From NCBI GenBank assembly GCA_937872385.1, contig CALMSO010000086.1, forward strand, positions 1 through 64,000: a stretch of DNA of 64,000 nucleotides. Reading direction: 5' to 3'. The notes beneath the pieces were generated by a model. The model ran no database searches and was not told the origin of the DNA. It was given only the letters and a program-made list of their open reading frames with translations. Source of the DNA: an uncultured Saprospiraceae bacterium. Its GTDB lineage: Bacteria > Bacteroidota > Bacteroidia > Chitinophagales > Saprospiraceae. Position numbers and translations under genes: made by a program. Position 1 is the first letter of the stretch; each line of letters starts with the position of its first letter. Below are positions 42,505 through 52,140 of this stretch, one piece after another.

Positions 42505-43662
42505 TTACTTTGTTCCCATATTTGCCAACGCATTCATTTTCAGTGGACTATAAAAGAGAATAGTGCCGACCACCAACGCAATGATAAAGCCATAGGGCAA
42601 ACCCGCGGCCATGACTCCCGTGAGGACGGCAATGACAAAATGCCGGCGTTCAGCAATGGTGTCTTTCACCAACAGGATGAGCGCAATGCCTTCAAACAGT
42701 AGAATAACGCCCAGCACGGGCAAGGGAAATACTTGAATAATGGATTCGAATCCATCGCTAAAAAACAAGCCCAGCGTGATGTAAAACAGCCCGTAAAGAA
42801 TTACCGAGCCACCCGTGCGCCCACCGAAGGTATAATGCCCCACCATGCCGCCGGAGCCGTGGCAGCAAGGAATGCCGCTCAGCAGCGGTGCCAGCAAATT
42901 CATAGCCGAGTAGGTAATGCCGATGCCCCGCACCGTGAGTGGCCGCCGGTCGGGGAAAAGGTCTTGCGCCACCTGTCGGGTAGCGATGATAGAATTGCCC
43001 AACGAAAGGGGTATTTGTGGCAAAGCCAGCAAAACAAAGCCCTTCGCTATGTCATCTACCGTAGGAATGTACCCCATTGGCAGATTGAAACCCAGCGCAT
43101 CCCGAAAGACGGTAATTTCCACTTTGAAAGCAAAAGCGTACAACATACCCAGCACAATGACCACAAAGGCCACAGGCAAGGCTTTTTTATCCATAAATAG
43201 CACCACAACCAGAAAGGCGACAAACGCCAACGCATAGCCCGCGGTCTGGTCAGCAGCGATATAATCTTTGAAAGCCAACAAACTCAGGCTCAGTCCCAGC
43301 CCCATCTGAATGCCCCGAATAACGGCCTTAGGCACGAAGCGCGCCAGCTTGTCCAAGGCACCCGTCAACGAAAGCACCAACATCACCAGCCCGATGGCTA
43401 AACCCGCCCCCAATAGCACAGGGCCAGCTATTTTTTGCGAAATCACTAAAGCTGCCATAGCTTTGAGCGGCTGCACGGGCATGGGCATTCTGTAAATCAA
43501 TCCGGTTGCAATCTGTAGCAAGCCCAGCATAATGAGTACGCTCGGCGTATGCAAGCCAGCCGCAATAATCATGGCTACGACCAAGGGAAAATCCGTACCA
43601 ATATCACCGAAAGCACCCGACAGCTCCTGCCGGTTGAATTGTATTTCTTTTATTGCAAGCAT
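42505..43662 (-). CDS. MOT1/SulP-like molybdate or sulfate transporter
   Basis: The ATG at 43662 gives 385 residues; the open frame extends 52 codons upstream. The protein is polytopic (about 10-11 hydrophobic helices). It shows FNRQELSGAFGDIGTDFPLVVAM at the start and LPQIPLSLGNSIIATRQVAQDLFPD and PCCHGSGGMVGHYTFGGRTGG later, motifs of the MOT1 molybdate transporters. It probably imports molybdate or sulfate over the inner membrane. Converges with DUF4221 copy 2. Confidence 0.88.
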   Translation of the reverse strand: MLAIKEIQFNRQELSGAFGDIGTDFPLVVAMIIAAGLHTPSVLIMLGLLQIATGLIYRMPMPVQPLKAMAALVISQKIAGPVLLGAGLAIGLVMLVLSLTGALDKLARFVPKAVIRGIQMGLGLSLSLLAFKDYIAADQTAGYALAFVAFLVVVLFMDKKALPVAFVVIVLGMLYAFAFKVEITVFRDALGFNLPMGYIPTVDDIAKGFVLLALPQIPLSLGNSIIATRQVAQDLFPDRRPLTVRGIGITYSAMNLLAPLLSGIPCCHGSGGMVGHYTFGGRTGGSVILYGLFYITLGLFFSDGFESIIQVFPLPVLGVILLFEGIALILLVKDTIAERRHFVIAVLTGVMAAGLPYGFIIALVVGTILFYSPLKMNALANMGTK

Positions 43663-43831
43663 ACCGAAAAGAGATTGGCTTGTAAAATGCAAATAGATGC
43701 AAAGAAACAGAAAATTAACCGACAAATTGCCCTGTTTTTGGGCAAAAGCTGTTATCTTGGTGCAAACCATTGAACCGGTCTCCACTTGCGGCAGTAGCCG
43801 TGCTTTTTTCAAAACCAAAAAAAACGCTGTT

Positions 43832-44512
43832 ATGAAAATTACCTATTACGGACACGCCTGCTTTGGTATGGAAGTGAAAGGCAAACACTTGATTTTTGAT
43901 CCCTTCATCAGCCCCAACGAATTAGCGAAAAGCATTGATATACAAAGCATTCCAGCTGATTATATCCTACTTTCGCACGCGCATGGCGACCACGTAGCCG
44001 ACGTGGAAACGATTGTTCAAAATACAGGGGCCTCACTCATTTCTAATGCGGAAATCATTACCTATTACAGCCAGAAAGGCATTGAAGGACACATGATGAA
44101 CCACGGTGGCAAGTGGAAATTCGATTTCGGAATCGTCAAATACACCACCGCTATTCACTCCAGCAGCTTTCCTGACGGTAGCAATGGCGGCAACCCCGGC
44201 GGCTTCGTCATCTGGAATGACGCCAACTGCTTCTACTACGCTGGCGATACCGCTCTGACGATGGACATGAAGCTCATCCCGATGACCTGCCCCAGGCTCG
44301 ATTTTGCCATCCTGCCGCTCGGCGATAATTTTACGATGGGCTACGAAGATGCCGTGATTGCCAGCGATTTTATAGAATGCGAAAAAATCATCGCCTGCCA
44401 TTTCGATACCTTTGGCTATATCCGGATTGACCACGAGGAGGCAAAAAAAGCTTTCGCAAAACGCGGAAAAGAATTAATTTTGCCGGGCATCGGGCAAAGC
44501 ATCGAAGTGTAA
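43832..44512 (+). CDS. UPF0173 metallo-beta-lactamase-fold hydrolase
   Basis: The ATG at 43832 gives 226 residues. The metal motif LSHAHGDHVAD, the initial MKITYYGHACFGM, YAGDTALTMDMKLI and CHFDTFGYI mark this conserved family of predicted metal-dependent hydrolases. Substrate not established. It is divergent from the transporter gene (169 bp apart) and upstream of parA, but with a separate 155-bp gap. Confidence 0.93.
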   Translation: MKITYYGHACFGMEVKGKHLIFDPFISPNELAKSIDIQSIPADYILLSHAHGDHVADVETIVQNTGASLISNAEIITYYSQKGIEGHMMNHGGKWKFDFGIVKYTTAIHSSSFPDGSNGGNPGGFVIWNDANCFYYAGDTALTMDMKLIPMTCPRLDFAILPLGDNFTMGYEDAVIASDFIECEKIIACHFDTFGYIRIDHEEAKKAFAKRGKELILPGIGQSIEV

Positions 44513-44667
44513 AACCGCCCCGTTTGCCAGATGAAGCCCGGGCTTCATTGATTACTGACTGAACAGCAACTTGCTACTGACAAGGGATTCCGAATTTCAA
44601 ATCGCTCAGGTATGCCATCGGCCTCCACGGGCAGCGGCGCTATCTGGCTTCTAAACGATTCAAACCA

Positions 44668-45462
44668 ATGGGAAAAGTCATCGCTATTGCCAATCAAAAA
44701 GGCGGCGTAGGTAAAACCACTACGGCTATCAATCTGGCGGCCAGCCTTGCTATTTTGGACAAAAAAGTGCTGCTGATAGATGCCGATCCGCAAGCCAATT
44801 CTTCCTCCGGTGTAGGCATCTTGCCGGATACGGCCGAAAGCACTATTTACGACTGCATCATCAATGAACTGGACCCTGCGGACGCTATCTACGAAACCGA
44901 AACGCCCAATTTGCACATCATTCCTTCCAGCATTGATTTGGTGGGCGCGGAAATAGAATTGGCCGGGCGGCAGCGCCGCGAGTTTGTACTCCGAGGCATA
45001 GCCGAGCGCGTAAAAGACCACTACGATTACATCTTCATTGACTGCTTGCCATCGTTGGGTTTAATCACTATTAACGCCCTGACCGCCGCCGATTCGGTGC
45101 TCATCCCTGTGCAATGCGAGCAGTATTCGTTAGAAGGCCTTGGCAAGCTGCAGGACACTATTCGCCTTGTAAAACAAACCCTCAATCCCAAACTCAAAAC
45201 GGAAGGTATCCTGCTCTCTATGTACGACGCGCGCCTGCGCTTGTCCAACGTCATTGTAGGTGAGGTGCGCGAGGTGTTCAAAGACCTTGTTTTTGATACC
45301 ATTATCCATCGCAATTCGCGGGTAGGCGAAGCGCCCAGTATGCACATGCCGGTGGTGATGTTTGATGCGACCAGCCGGGGTAGCGTCAATTTTCTGAACT
45401 TGGCCAAAGAATTTTTAGAAAAAAATGGCGACAAGGTAACGCTGAGCGTCGAAGCTAATTAA
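44668..45462 (+). CDS. parA: Chromosome partitioning ATPase ParA
   Basis: The 264-residue protein has the deviant Walker A motif ([17 protein letters not shown]), [17 protein letters not shown] and the later [16 protein letters not shown] block. It is the typical chromosomal Soj/ParA length. With ParB it segregates replication origins. It is 41 bp before parB. No clear parS sequence (TGTTTCACGTGAAACA-like) was found in the window by eye. Confidence 0.97.
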   Translation: MGKVIAIANQKGGVGKTTTAINLAASLAILDKKVLLIDADPQANSSSGVGILPDTAESTIYDCIINELDPADAIYETETPNLHIIPSSIDLVGAEIELAGRQRREFVLRGIAERVKDHYDYIFIDCLPSLGLITINALTAADSVLIPVQCEQYSLEGLGKLQDTIRLVKQTLNPKLKTEGILLSMYDARLRLSNVIVGEVREVFKDLVFDTIIHRNSRVGEAPSMHMPVVMFDATSRGSVNFLNLAKEFLEKNGDKVTLSVEAN

Positions 45463-45503
45463 CCGTACCAGATAATCGCTTGATTAACAATTTATTGTAA
45501 AAA

Positions 45504-46406
45504 ATGGCAAAAAAAATAGACAAAAAGCAGATAGGGCTGGGCGTGCGTGCTCTGTTGACCAATATCGAGGATCAAGTAGCTGAGAACCAAGAAGAAGTGG
45601 TCAAGCAGCTTGCGCACATGGTGGCAATGATTCCTTTGACGGAAATAGAGGTCAATCCTTTTCAGCCAAGAAACGAATTTGATGCCGAAGCGCTTCAAGA
45701 GCTAGCCGATTCTATTCGCACGCATGGGCTGATTCAACCTATCACGGTGCGTCGCCTGAGCGCGCATGAATACCAACTTATTTCTGGGGAACGTCGGCTG
45801 CGGGCTTCTAAAATGGCCGACCTGACCGAAATACCCGCCTATGTACGCTTAGCCAATGACCAAGAAATGCTGGAAATGGCTTTGGTTGAAAACATCCAGC
45901 GCGAAAACCTCAATGCCATTGAAGTGGCGCAGACGCTAGCCCGCCTGAAAGAAGAATGCAACCTGACCGATGAACAACTCTCCGACCGGATGGGCAAAAA
46001 GCGCAGCACCATTACCAATCATTTGCGGCTGCTGAAACTCCCCCCCGAAATTCAAAAAGCCATCAAAGAAGGAGCCATCTCCATGGGGCACGCGCGGGTG
46101 CTGGCGGGCATAGAAGATTATGCCCTGCGCGATTCGCTATTTCGTAAAACCATTCGGGAGGCGCTCTCGGTACGGGCTTTGGAAAATCTGTCGAGCGCTT
46201 ATAATGAAGATAAACCCACTAAAACTGCCGTAGCTAAATCTGCCTTGCCCGATGCTTACGAACAGGTGCAGCGGCGACTGCGCGAGCGCTTCGGCACGCC
46301 ACGCATCCAACTAAAGCTGAAAGACGCAAAAGGCAAAGGGCAAATCGTAATTCCTTTTGAATCGGATAGTCAATTGAATGAAATGCTGGATCAGCTTGAT
46401 TTGTAA
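45504..46406 (+). CDS. parB: Chromosome partitioning protein ParB
   Basis: The 300-residue protein has the ParB/Spo0J CTPase blocks (VNPFQPRNEFDAEALQELA, ISGERRLRASKMA, ALVENIQRENLNAIEVAQ), a helix-turn-helix (LSDRMGKKRSTITNHLRLLKLP) and a short C-terminal dimer region. It binds parS sites and loads condensin. The next gene begins within 32 bp, in the conserved parA-parB-DUF5683 order of Bacteroidota. Confidence 0.97.
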   Translation: MAKKIDKKQIGLGVRALLTNIEDQVAENQEEVVKQLAHMVAMIPLTEIEVNPFQPRNEFDAEALQELADSIRTHGLIQPITVRRLSAHEYQLISGERRLRASKMADLTEIPAYVRLANDQEMLEMALVENIQRENLNAIEVAQTLARLKEECNLTDEQLSDRMGKKRSTITNHLRLLKLPPEIQKAIKEGAISMGHARVLAGIEDYALRDSLFRKTIREALSVRALENLSSAYNEDKPTKTAVAKSALPDAYEQVQRRLRERFGTPRIQLKLKDAKGKGQIVIPFESDSQLNEMLDQLDL

Positions 46407-46437
46407 GCAGCTATTTTCAGTGGGCAAAAGAAAGTAC

Positions 46438-47070
46438 ATGATGCAAAAAGGCTACTGGTTGGTGTGGTGTCTGCTGGTGCTCTGGATGAACCAAGGGCTG
46501 GGGCAGCAAGAGGATTCGCTGCTCATTTTTCCGGCGGAAGAATTAGTGAATGTGCGACCACCTGAACTGCCCGCTATCAGCAAGCAACGCGATGGCTGGC
46601 TCAGCCGAGACTATCCCAATCCGCGCAAAGCGGCCCTGCTCTCCTTTATGTTGCCGGGCGCGGGGCAAGTGTATAACAAGGGAATCTGGTACGTCAAGGT
46701 GCCCATTATTTATGCTGCCCTCGGCGGCGTAGTGTATGCCATTGATTTCAATCAAACGAACTACCGGCGCTTCCGGACGGCCTATGCCCTGAAGCTACAA
46801 GATCAAACCCATGAATTTAGTGGTACCAACCTCGACAATGTGCGCGTGCTGCGCGTGCTACGCGATTCTTACGATAAAAACACGCAGCTTTCCTATATTG
46901 GCTTTGTAGCCGTCTATGCACTCCAAGCGGCCGAAGCCTTCGTGCAGGCACATCTCAAAACCTTTGATGTGAGCGATGACCTCAGCCTGCAAATCAAACC
47001 CAGCCTACAAAACGATTTCCTGACCGGCTCGCCAACCCTTGGCATTGGTATTGTGTTAAAATTTGAGTAA
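46438..47070 (+). CDS. DUF5683 membrane/secreted protein after parB
   Basis: The ATG at 46438 (MMQKGYWLVWCLLVLWM, a signal peptide) was chosen; an earlier start overlapping parB is less likely. The 210-residue protein has RKAALLSFMLPGAGQVYNKG, the hallmark of DUF5683, and a hydrophobic helix (VPIIYAALGGVVYAI). The function is not known, but the family very often follows parB in this phylum. In many Bacteroidota dapB and lepB come next; here they do not. Confidence 0.85.
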   Translation: MMQKGYWLVWCLLVLWMNQGLGQQEDSLLIFPAEELVNVRPPELPAISKQRDGWLSRDYPNPRKAALLSFMLPGAGQVYNKGIWYVKVPIIYAALGGVVYAIDFNQTNYRRFRTAYALKLQDQTHEFSGTNLDNVRVLRVLRDSYDKNTQLSYIGFVAVYALQAAEAFVQAHLKTFDVSDDLSLQIKPSLQNDFLTGSPTLGIGIVLKFE

Positions 47071-47111
47071 GTCAATACAATTTTAAAATTCAGACAAACC
47101 CGATTTTTTGC

Positions 47112-47609
47112 ATGGAGGAGCCGATGATTGTTTTTGAACCCGTCACCGCAGGCATGGATAGTCTTTCTATTACAGCTATTATCATTCTTGTGGGTTGTAT
47201 AGCAGGCAGTTGGGTGCTGCTGCGGCAAAAAGCAAGTGGCCGCAATCGCAATACGAATATGCTGGTGGTGATGCTCCTGTTTTTTACTGGAATGATTGCG
47301 CTCGGAACGCTTGTTTTCAATAATCTGGCGCAGCAGCGAGTCGGGGTGGTACAAATTTATGCCGACCGTTTGGAGTTGGGCCGACGCAGTATCCCATTTA
47401 CTGATATAGACAATGCGGTCATAGAAGAAGCCGGGCGCAGTTCTTCCTTCAATCCAGGTGTGCTAAGAGATAGGAATCTACTGTTGCTCATCAGCGAGCG
47501 GGGCGGCAAAACCTACGTGCTTTCGTCTGAGCACTACCCAGTACAGGAAGTAATGGGCACACTCCGATCTGCCATGCGCGGGCAGCCGTTAGAAGCGGAA
47601 AATGAATAA
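47112..47609 (+). CDS. Membrane protein with PH-like C-terminal domain, unknown
   Basis: The 165-residue protein has two membrane helices (about 20-37 and 50-70) and a soluble C-terminal domain of strands (GVVQIYADRLELGRRSIPFTDI, LLLLISERGGKTYVLSSEH) that resembles a PH-like or YdbS-like fold. No family name is certain. It lies 41 bp after the DUF5683 gene and could be in the same operon. Confidence 0.65.
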   Translation: MEEPMIVFEPVTAGMDSLSITAIIILVGCIAGSWVLLRQKASGRNRNTNMLVVMLLFFTGMIALGTLVFNNLAQQRVGVVQIYADRLELGRRSIPFTDIDNAVIEEAGRSSSFNPGVLRDRNLLLLISERGGKTYVLSSEHYPVQEVMGTLRSAMRGQPLEAENE

Positions 47610-47617
47610 ATCCAGGA

Positions 47618-48007
47618 TTATTTAATGACTACCGTTTTGCGAATCACACTGGTGAAAGTGCGCAACTCCACTTCGTACGTACCACTTTTCCGGCGGCTGA
47701 AGTCTAATTCGTAAATAGTATTCACAGGCAGATCGAAAACTTTGTCTTGCCATACAATTTCGCCTTGTGCATTTCTCACAATTACATCGCTTACATTGAC
47801 GCTAAGTGATTCAAAATCAATGTAATACAATTTGTTTTCTTCATCTGCGTAGAGCGTCCAATTGTCACTATCGGCAGGAGCAGCAGTGGTAACATTGGTA
47901 GTCAGATCGGAAAAGCCGGCCTCAGGCTTTACAGAAGTCATTTGCCCATAAGCAAAAGTGCCGCCGAGGCAAAGGAGTACAATGAGGGGTAGAAACTTGC
48001 GTTGCAT
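47618..48007 (-). CDS. Small secreted protein that is mainly a sorting-type beta domain
   Basis: The ATG at 48007 gives 129 residues with a signal peptide (MQRKFLPLIVLLCLGGTFAYGQ). After a short Thr/Ala/Ser-rich linker, nearly the whole mature protein (about 55-129) is a domain like T9SS type A sorting or DUF3244 domains: VIVRNAQGEIVWQDKV, ELDFSRRKSGTYEVELRT, RKTVVIK. There is no other cargo domain. It converges with the preceding membrane-protein gene (8 bp apart). Confidence 0.7.
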   Translation of the reverse strand: MQRKFLPLIVLLCLGGTFAYGQMTSVKPEAGFSDLTTNVTTAAPADSDNWTLYADEENKLYYIDFESLSVNVSDVIVRNAQGEIVWQDKVFDLPVNTIYELDFSRRKSGTYEVELRTFTSVIRKTVVIK

Positions 48008-48202
48008 GGTCGTCTTTATTTTAGATATGTTATGAGAATTCAACAAAAGTAGTCTTTTTTTAAATATAAAAAAAATAGTTTTTCAACAGGTTGGAAAAGA
48101 AAAGTTTACAAAAGTGACTGATTGTCAAGTGATAAGACCTGTTTAGCTCATCCAGCAGTAACAAACGCAGAGAAAAAAGTTTTAGTATGCGGTACGAATA
48201 TT

Positions 48203-48829
48203 TTAGAATTTGGCGACTGCATTTTGCAATACCTCCCGGATGCTATTATATACTTGGCGCTTCGCACTAAAAAAATCCTGCACATCCCACCAGACCGCCT
48301 GCTCGATGTTTTCCTCGGCCTGAGGCGTCAGTTCTTCTTGCGTCGTTTCCATCACAAACCAATGGGTGCATTTGAGCACACGCTGTTTATCTTCGCGGTA
48401 GGTATGGTACATCTGCCCAAGGGAGCTAAGCAGGTCAAGTTCCCGCAGTCCGGTTTCCTCCTGCACCTCGCGCAAGGCCGCCGCTTCTATGGTTTCGCCG
48501 GGGTCGAGTTTGCCTTTCGGCAAATCCCAGTAGCCACGCCGATAAATGAGCAAAACCTCGTGCCGAGCATTGAAGACCACCCCTCCGGCCGCCTCGATGC
48601 GTTTGTATTGAGCTACAAAATCAGCGTAGAGTTGCTCTAAGCTATCGGCGTATAAAGTCACCGACTCGAAGCGCTTGCTTTTTTCGAGCATATCAACGTA
48701 ATTGAACAGAAACTTCGGCCGCCCCGGGTAGCGCGCCACTAAAGTACGCTCATTGCCGCCGGTCAGCGCCGACATCTCCGAGGCAGACTTCAGTATGAGC
48801 GGCGTTTCGTTGATATATATTTTGTACAT
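48203..48829 (-). CDS. Nudix hydrolase
   Basis: The ATG at 48829 gives 208 residues. The Nudix box is complete: GKLDPGETIEAAALREVQEETGL. The N-terminal extension (about 1-85) is not part of the Nudix fold. The family cleaves nucleoside diphosphates linked to other groups; the exact substrate is unknown. Its start codon overlaps the -7 box of the divergent pyrE promoter; the two start codons are about 34 bp apart. Confidence 0.92.
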   Translation of the reverse strand: MYKIYINETPLILKSASEMSALTGGNERTLVARYPGRPKFLFNYVDMLEKSKRFESVTLYADSLEQLYADFVAQYKRIEAAGGVVFNARHEVLLIYRRGYWDLPKGKLDPGETIEAAALREVQEETGLRELDLLSSLGQMYHTYREDKQRVLKCTHWFVMETTQEELTPQAEENIEQAVWWDVQDFFSAKRQVYNSIREVLQNAVAKF

Positions 48830-48832
48830 TTG
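48825..48832 (+). promoter_or_regulatory. -7 box of pyrE overlapping the Nudix start
   Basis: TACATTTG fits TANNTTTG and would place pyrE transcription at about 48839. The box covers the complement of the Nudix ATG (48827-48829). No good -33 TTTG at 17-20 bases was seen. Confidence 0.45.
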
Positions 48833-48863
48833 CGCAGTTTTGGAAAATAATACCGAAAATAGC

Positions 48864-49508
48864 ATGAGCACTACCATAGAAAATGAAGTAGCCCGCTTAT
48901 TGTTGCAAATAAATGCAATAAAGCTGAGTCCGCAAAATCCCTTTACCTGGGCCTCGGGCCTGCGTGCACCAGTCTATTCCGACAATCGGCTCATCGCCTC
49001 CTACCCGGCGCGGCGGCGCACAGTGGTGGATGGTTTTGTACAAAAAGCGGCGGCTTTTCAGCCTTTCGATGTGGTGGCGGGTATTGCTACTGGCGGCATT
49101 CCCTATGGTGCATGGCTGGCGGATCGGCTCGATTTACCCTTTATTTACGTGCGCTCTAAAGCGAAAGAACACGGCCGGCAAAACTTGGTGGAGGGCGAAC
49201 TGCCCGCAGGTGCCCGTGTATTGGTGATCGAAGACCTCGTCTCTACTGGTGGCAGCAGCCTTGCAGCCGTGCAGGGCATCCGGGCCGCGGGCGGCGAGGT
49301 GGTTGGAGTGCTGGCTATTTTTACCTACGCCTTGGAACAGGCTACCGAGGCTTTTCGCAATGCCAATTGCCCCGTAGATACGCTGACCCACTACCCTGCC
49401 CTGCTGGAAGCGGCACTTCAGGCGAATTATATCCAGCCAGCAGATGTACAAACCTTGCAACAATGGCGGGATAACCCCGGCCAATGGTCGGCGAAACAGG
49501 CTGATTAA
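48864..49508 (+). CDS. pyrE: Orotate phosphoribosyltransferase
   Basis: The ATG at 48864 gives 214 residues. Seen are FTWASGLRAPVYSDNR, the flexible loop KEHGRQNLVEGEL and the PRPP-binding motif VLVIEDLVSTGGSS. The enzyme makes OMP from orotate and PRPP, the fifth step of pyrimidine synthesis. No other pyr gene is adjacent; it stands divergent to the Nudix gene. Confidence 0.97.
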   Translation: MSTTIENEVARLLLQINAIKLSPQNPFTWASGLRAPVYSDNRLIASYPARRRTVVDGFVQKAAAFQPFDVVAGIATGGIPYGAWLADRLDLPFIYVRSKAKEHGRQNLVEGELPAGARVLVIEDLVSTGGSSLAAVQGIRAAGGEVVGVLAIFTYALEQATEAFRNANCPVDTLTHYPALLEAALQANYIQPADVQTLQQWRDNPGQWSAKQAD

Positions 49509-49532
49509 AACGGCCTGCTCTGCTTTAGTCGC

Positions 49533-51857
49533 TCAGAATTTATAATCCATTCGGGCCGTCAAATTGCGCGGACCTGACAGCAAGCCAGGTCGCACGCTGT
49601 ATTCTACGTTGAAAATGTTATTGAGCAACAGCGACAATTTTATGTTGTTTGAAAACATATAGCTGGTACGCACATTGTGCACCCAAAAGCCCTTATTATT
49701 CACTTCCCGGTAGCTTTGCAAGCCTTTGACAATCGCTAAAAATACCGCATCAATCGCTTCGATATGCGAATTGTGGAAGGTCTCCAGACCAGCGCTGAAA
49801 GGACCGTTTTGCAATTCGAGGTCTAATTTGAAGGTATGCCGAGGACGATATTTGAGTATATTGTCGTTTTTCAAAGAAGAATTATTGTGATTGCGCTGCC
49901 CGATAGTTTGCTCCACACCTGCTACGATTGGCGTATTGTCAAATTCGCGGAAGCGGGGGTTTACGTATGTATAGCCGGTCAGAATGCTGGTTTGCCAATT
50001 GCCAAAGAGCTTGCCGCGCCCAGCTAAAGATATTTCGTAACCTTTGATTTCGGTACTGCCAATATCGCTGGCTTGGAAAAACGTGCGAAACGAAGTGCGG
50101 TCAAAAATCAAATTGAATTCGATCATATTATCAAAATTCATTTGAAATACCGATAAATCGAGAAATCCCTCGAAACCACCAATTTTTAGTCCTTGCTTTA
50201 CGCCAATTTCTGCGGTCCAGCCGGTTTCCGAGCCAAGCGTCGGGCTGGGAACTACAAAGAAGCCGCCTGCATCCGTGAAAATGTACTTCTCGGCGATGGT
50301 CGGGTAGCGGTAGCCTTGCCCCCACGAGCTGCGGAAATAGGTAAAATCAGCCACTCGGTAGTTAGCACCAATGCGCATCACTGGCTTCGACTCGCGCTCC
50401 GAGAGCGGATCCACTACTCGGCGCTGATTGCCAATGAAATAGTCAAAACCGGGGTTGTCCAATACATTGTCTTCGTAGCGGAAACCCGCTGAAATATTGA
50501 GCCGGTCGCCAATTTTCTTTTCTAATTGCAAATACACCGCGAGGTTACGCGCAAAAAAAGTGGTGTCACCGTACAATTCTGCTTCCACACGCGACTGCTG
50601 GGCCACCACGCCGGTGGTCATCACGAGGTCGAGATTGACAAAGCGCCGCTGAAACTGGTATTCGCCATAATAAATTTGCGACTGATTGGACTGGTTGCTG
50701 TCGTTATCATTGTCCACACTATAAAAACGGCTCAGGATACGGTGCCGGTTGCCTGCCTTATCGAAATAGTTGAGGTGCGGGTCAATATTGTAGCGCACCC
50801 GCTCTCGCTGTGTGATAGTAGTCGTATCGCCTTCATAGGCACGTTCAGCTGAGCGCCAATAGAAAAACGAGCCGGATTTGCCCACGTTCAAATTGCCATT
50901 GACGCCAACGGTAAAGCGGTCGGTGATGCGATAATTGGTCGTAAAATTGAAGCGGCCAAACTCGTTATAGGTATCCCTATTAAAACTCTCTTCTTTCAAA
51001 TAATACCCACCCAATACCAGATCGAGGCGATTGAACTTCTGCCGATGCGAAATGCTACCACCGAGCGTGTAAGGCGCACTGTCCCACCATTGCTTGGCTT
51101 TATCTTGCGGTGCAAAATAGCCCGTATAGAAAGCGGCCACGCGGGTTTCCGGCTCCGCTTTGGGTATGGCCGTCCGAATGTTGATAATGCCGTTGAGCGC
51201 CGAAGAGCCATACAAAGAAGACGCAGCGCCTTTGACCACTTCCACTTGTTCGATGTTTTCCACCGGTATGTCATCCCAGTTAGGAAAACCGGCATCGGCT
51301 TGTAAAATGGGAATATCGTCCACCAAAAGCAGTACCCGGCTGCCCGCACCATAAGAATAGCCGGAGCCGCCGCGTATATTCGCCTGTCCGTCAATGACAT
51401 TTACACCTGGGACTTTATCTAATGCCTTGTCAATCGTCAGTTTGCTGGTATTTTCAATCAGATTGGGTCGCAGCACATCCAGCGAAACGGTCACTTCGCT
51501 CAAGGGTTTTTGATACTTGCCACTGGTGACGGTCACGGTTTGCAAAATCTTGTCTTCAAAGTTCAGTGCCAGATTGAGCGTTCTATTTTCATTCGCTTGC
51601 AAATCAATGACTTGTAGCTGTGGTTGATAACCTATGTAGCTTGCTTCCACCTTATAAGAGCCGGGGTCCAGCATGATGCTATATTGCCCGTCAATGTCCG
51701 TCACGGCACCTTTGCCAGCCACGAGTACTACCGCCGCGATGAGTGGCTCGCCGGTAGCAGCATCGGTTATTTTGCCCGTAAGGGTAGCTTTTTGTGCACA
51801 TAAGAGGCTGATACTCAGAAGTATGAGTATCCAAAGCGAAAGGGTTTGTTTTTGCAT
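49533..51857 (-). CDS. TonB-dependent outer-membrane receptor
   Basis: The ATG at 51857 gives 774 residues with a signal peptide (MQKQTLSLWILILLSISLLC). An N-terminal carboxypeptidase-regulatory-like domain (TLTGKITDAATGEPLIAAVV, about 25-105) is followed by the plug (PGVNVIDGQANIRGGSGYSY, VEVVKGAASSLYGSSALNGI) and a beta-barrel ending with the aromatic residue MDYKF. It resembles vitamin B12/siderophore-type receptors rather than SusC, because no SusD is adjacent. The substrate cannot be predicted. Confidence 0.95.
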   Translation of the reverse strand: MQKQTLSLWILILLSISLLCAQKATLTGKITDAATGEPLIAAVVLVAGKGAVTDIDGQYSIMLDPGSYKVEASYIGYQPQLQVIDLQANENRTLNLALNFEDKILQTVTVTSGKYQKPLSEVTVSLDVLRPNLIENTSKLTIDKALDKVPGVNVIDGQANIRGGSGYSYGAGSRVLLLVDDIPILQADAGFPNWDDIPVENIEQVEVVKGAASSLYGSSALNGIINIRTAIPKAEPETRVAAFYTGYFAPQDKAKQWWDSAPYTLGGSISHRQKFNRLDLVLGGYYLKEESFNRDTYNEFGRFNFTTNYRITDRFTVGVNGNLNVGKSGSFFYWRSAERAYEGDTTTITQRERVRYNIDPHLNYFDKAGNRHRILSRFYSVDNDNDSNQSNQSQIYYGEYQFQRRFVNLDLVMTTGVVAQQSRVEAELYGDTTFFARNLAVYLQLEKKIGDRLNISAGFRYEDNVLDNPGFDYFIGNQRRVVDPLSERESKPVMRIGANYRVADFTYFRSSWGQGYRYPTIAEKYIFTDAGGFFVVPSPTLGSETGWTAEIGVKQGLKIGGFEGFLDLSVFQMNFDNMIEFNLIFDRTSFRTFFQASDIGSTEIKGYEISLAGRGKLFGNWQTSILTGYTYVNPRFREFDNTPIVAGVEQTIGQRNHNNSSLKNDNILKYRPRHTFKLDLELQNGPFSAGLETFHNSHIEAIDAVFLAIVKGLQSYREVNNKGFWVHNVRTSYMFSNNIKLSLLLNNIFNVEYSVRPGLLSGPRNLTARMDYKF

Positions 51858-52140
51858 AGAATGTCGAATTGTGTTGTTTAAAATGATGCTACAGGCTGTT
51901 CTGAAGGGCAATTCAACAAGCGCTAAAGTTAAGCGAATGTAAAGCAATTTTTATTTTTTTTCTACGCCGGATGCAGCGTATTGGACAAAACGCAGTTTTT
52001 TTTTCGCTACAATTCGCAAATGTCATATATTGCCAAAAATATCATGGGACTTATTGGTGTATTTTTACATATTTAGAAACCGATTGCGGGCCAGCTCTGC
52101 TGAGTTTGCTGAATCACTTACAAACAAAATCAATCTTGCT

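Noticed and set aside
44512..47070. parS site or replication origin near parAB
   Set aside because: No palindrome of the parS type and no dnaA-box cluster could be seen; the gene pair alone does not prove origin proximity.
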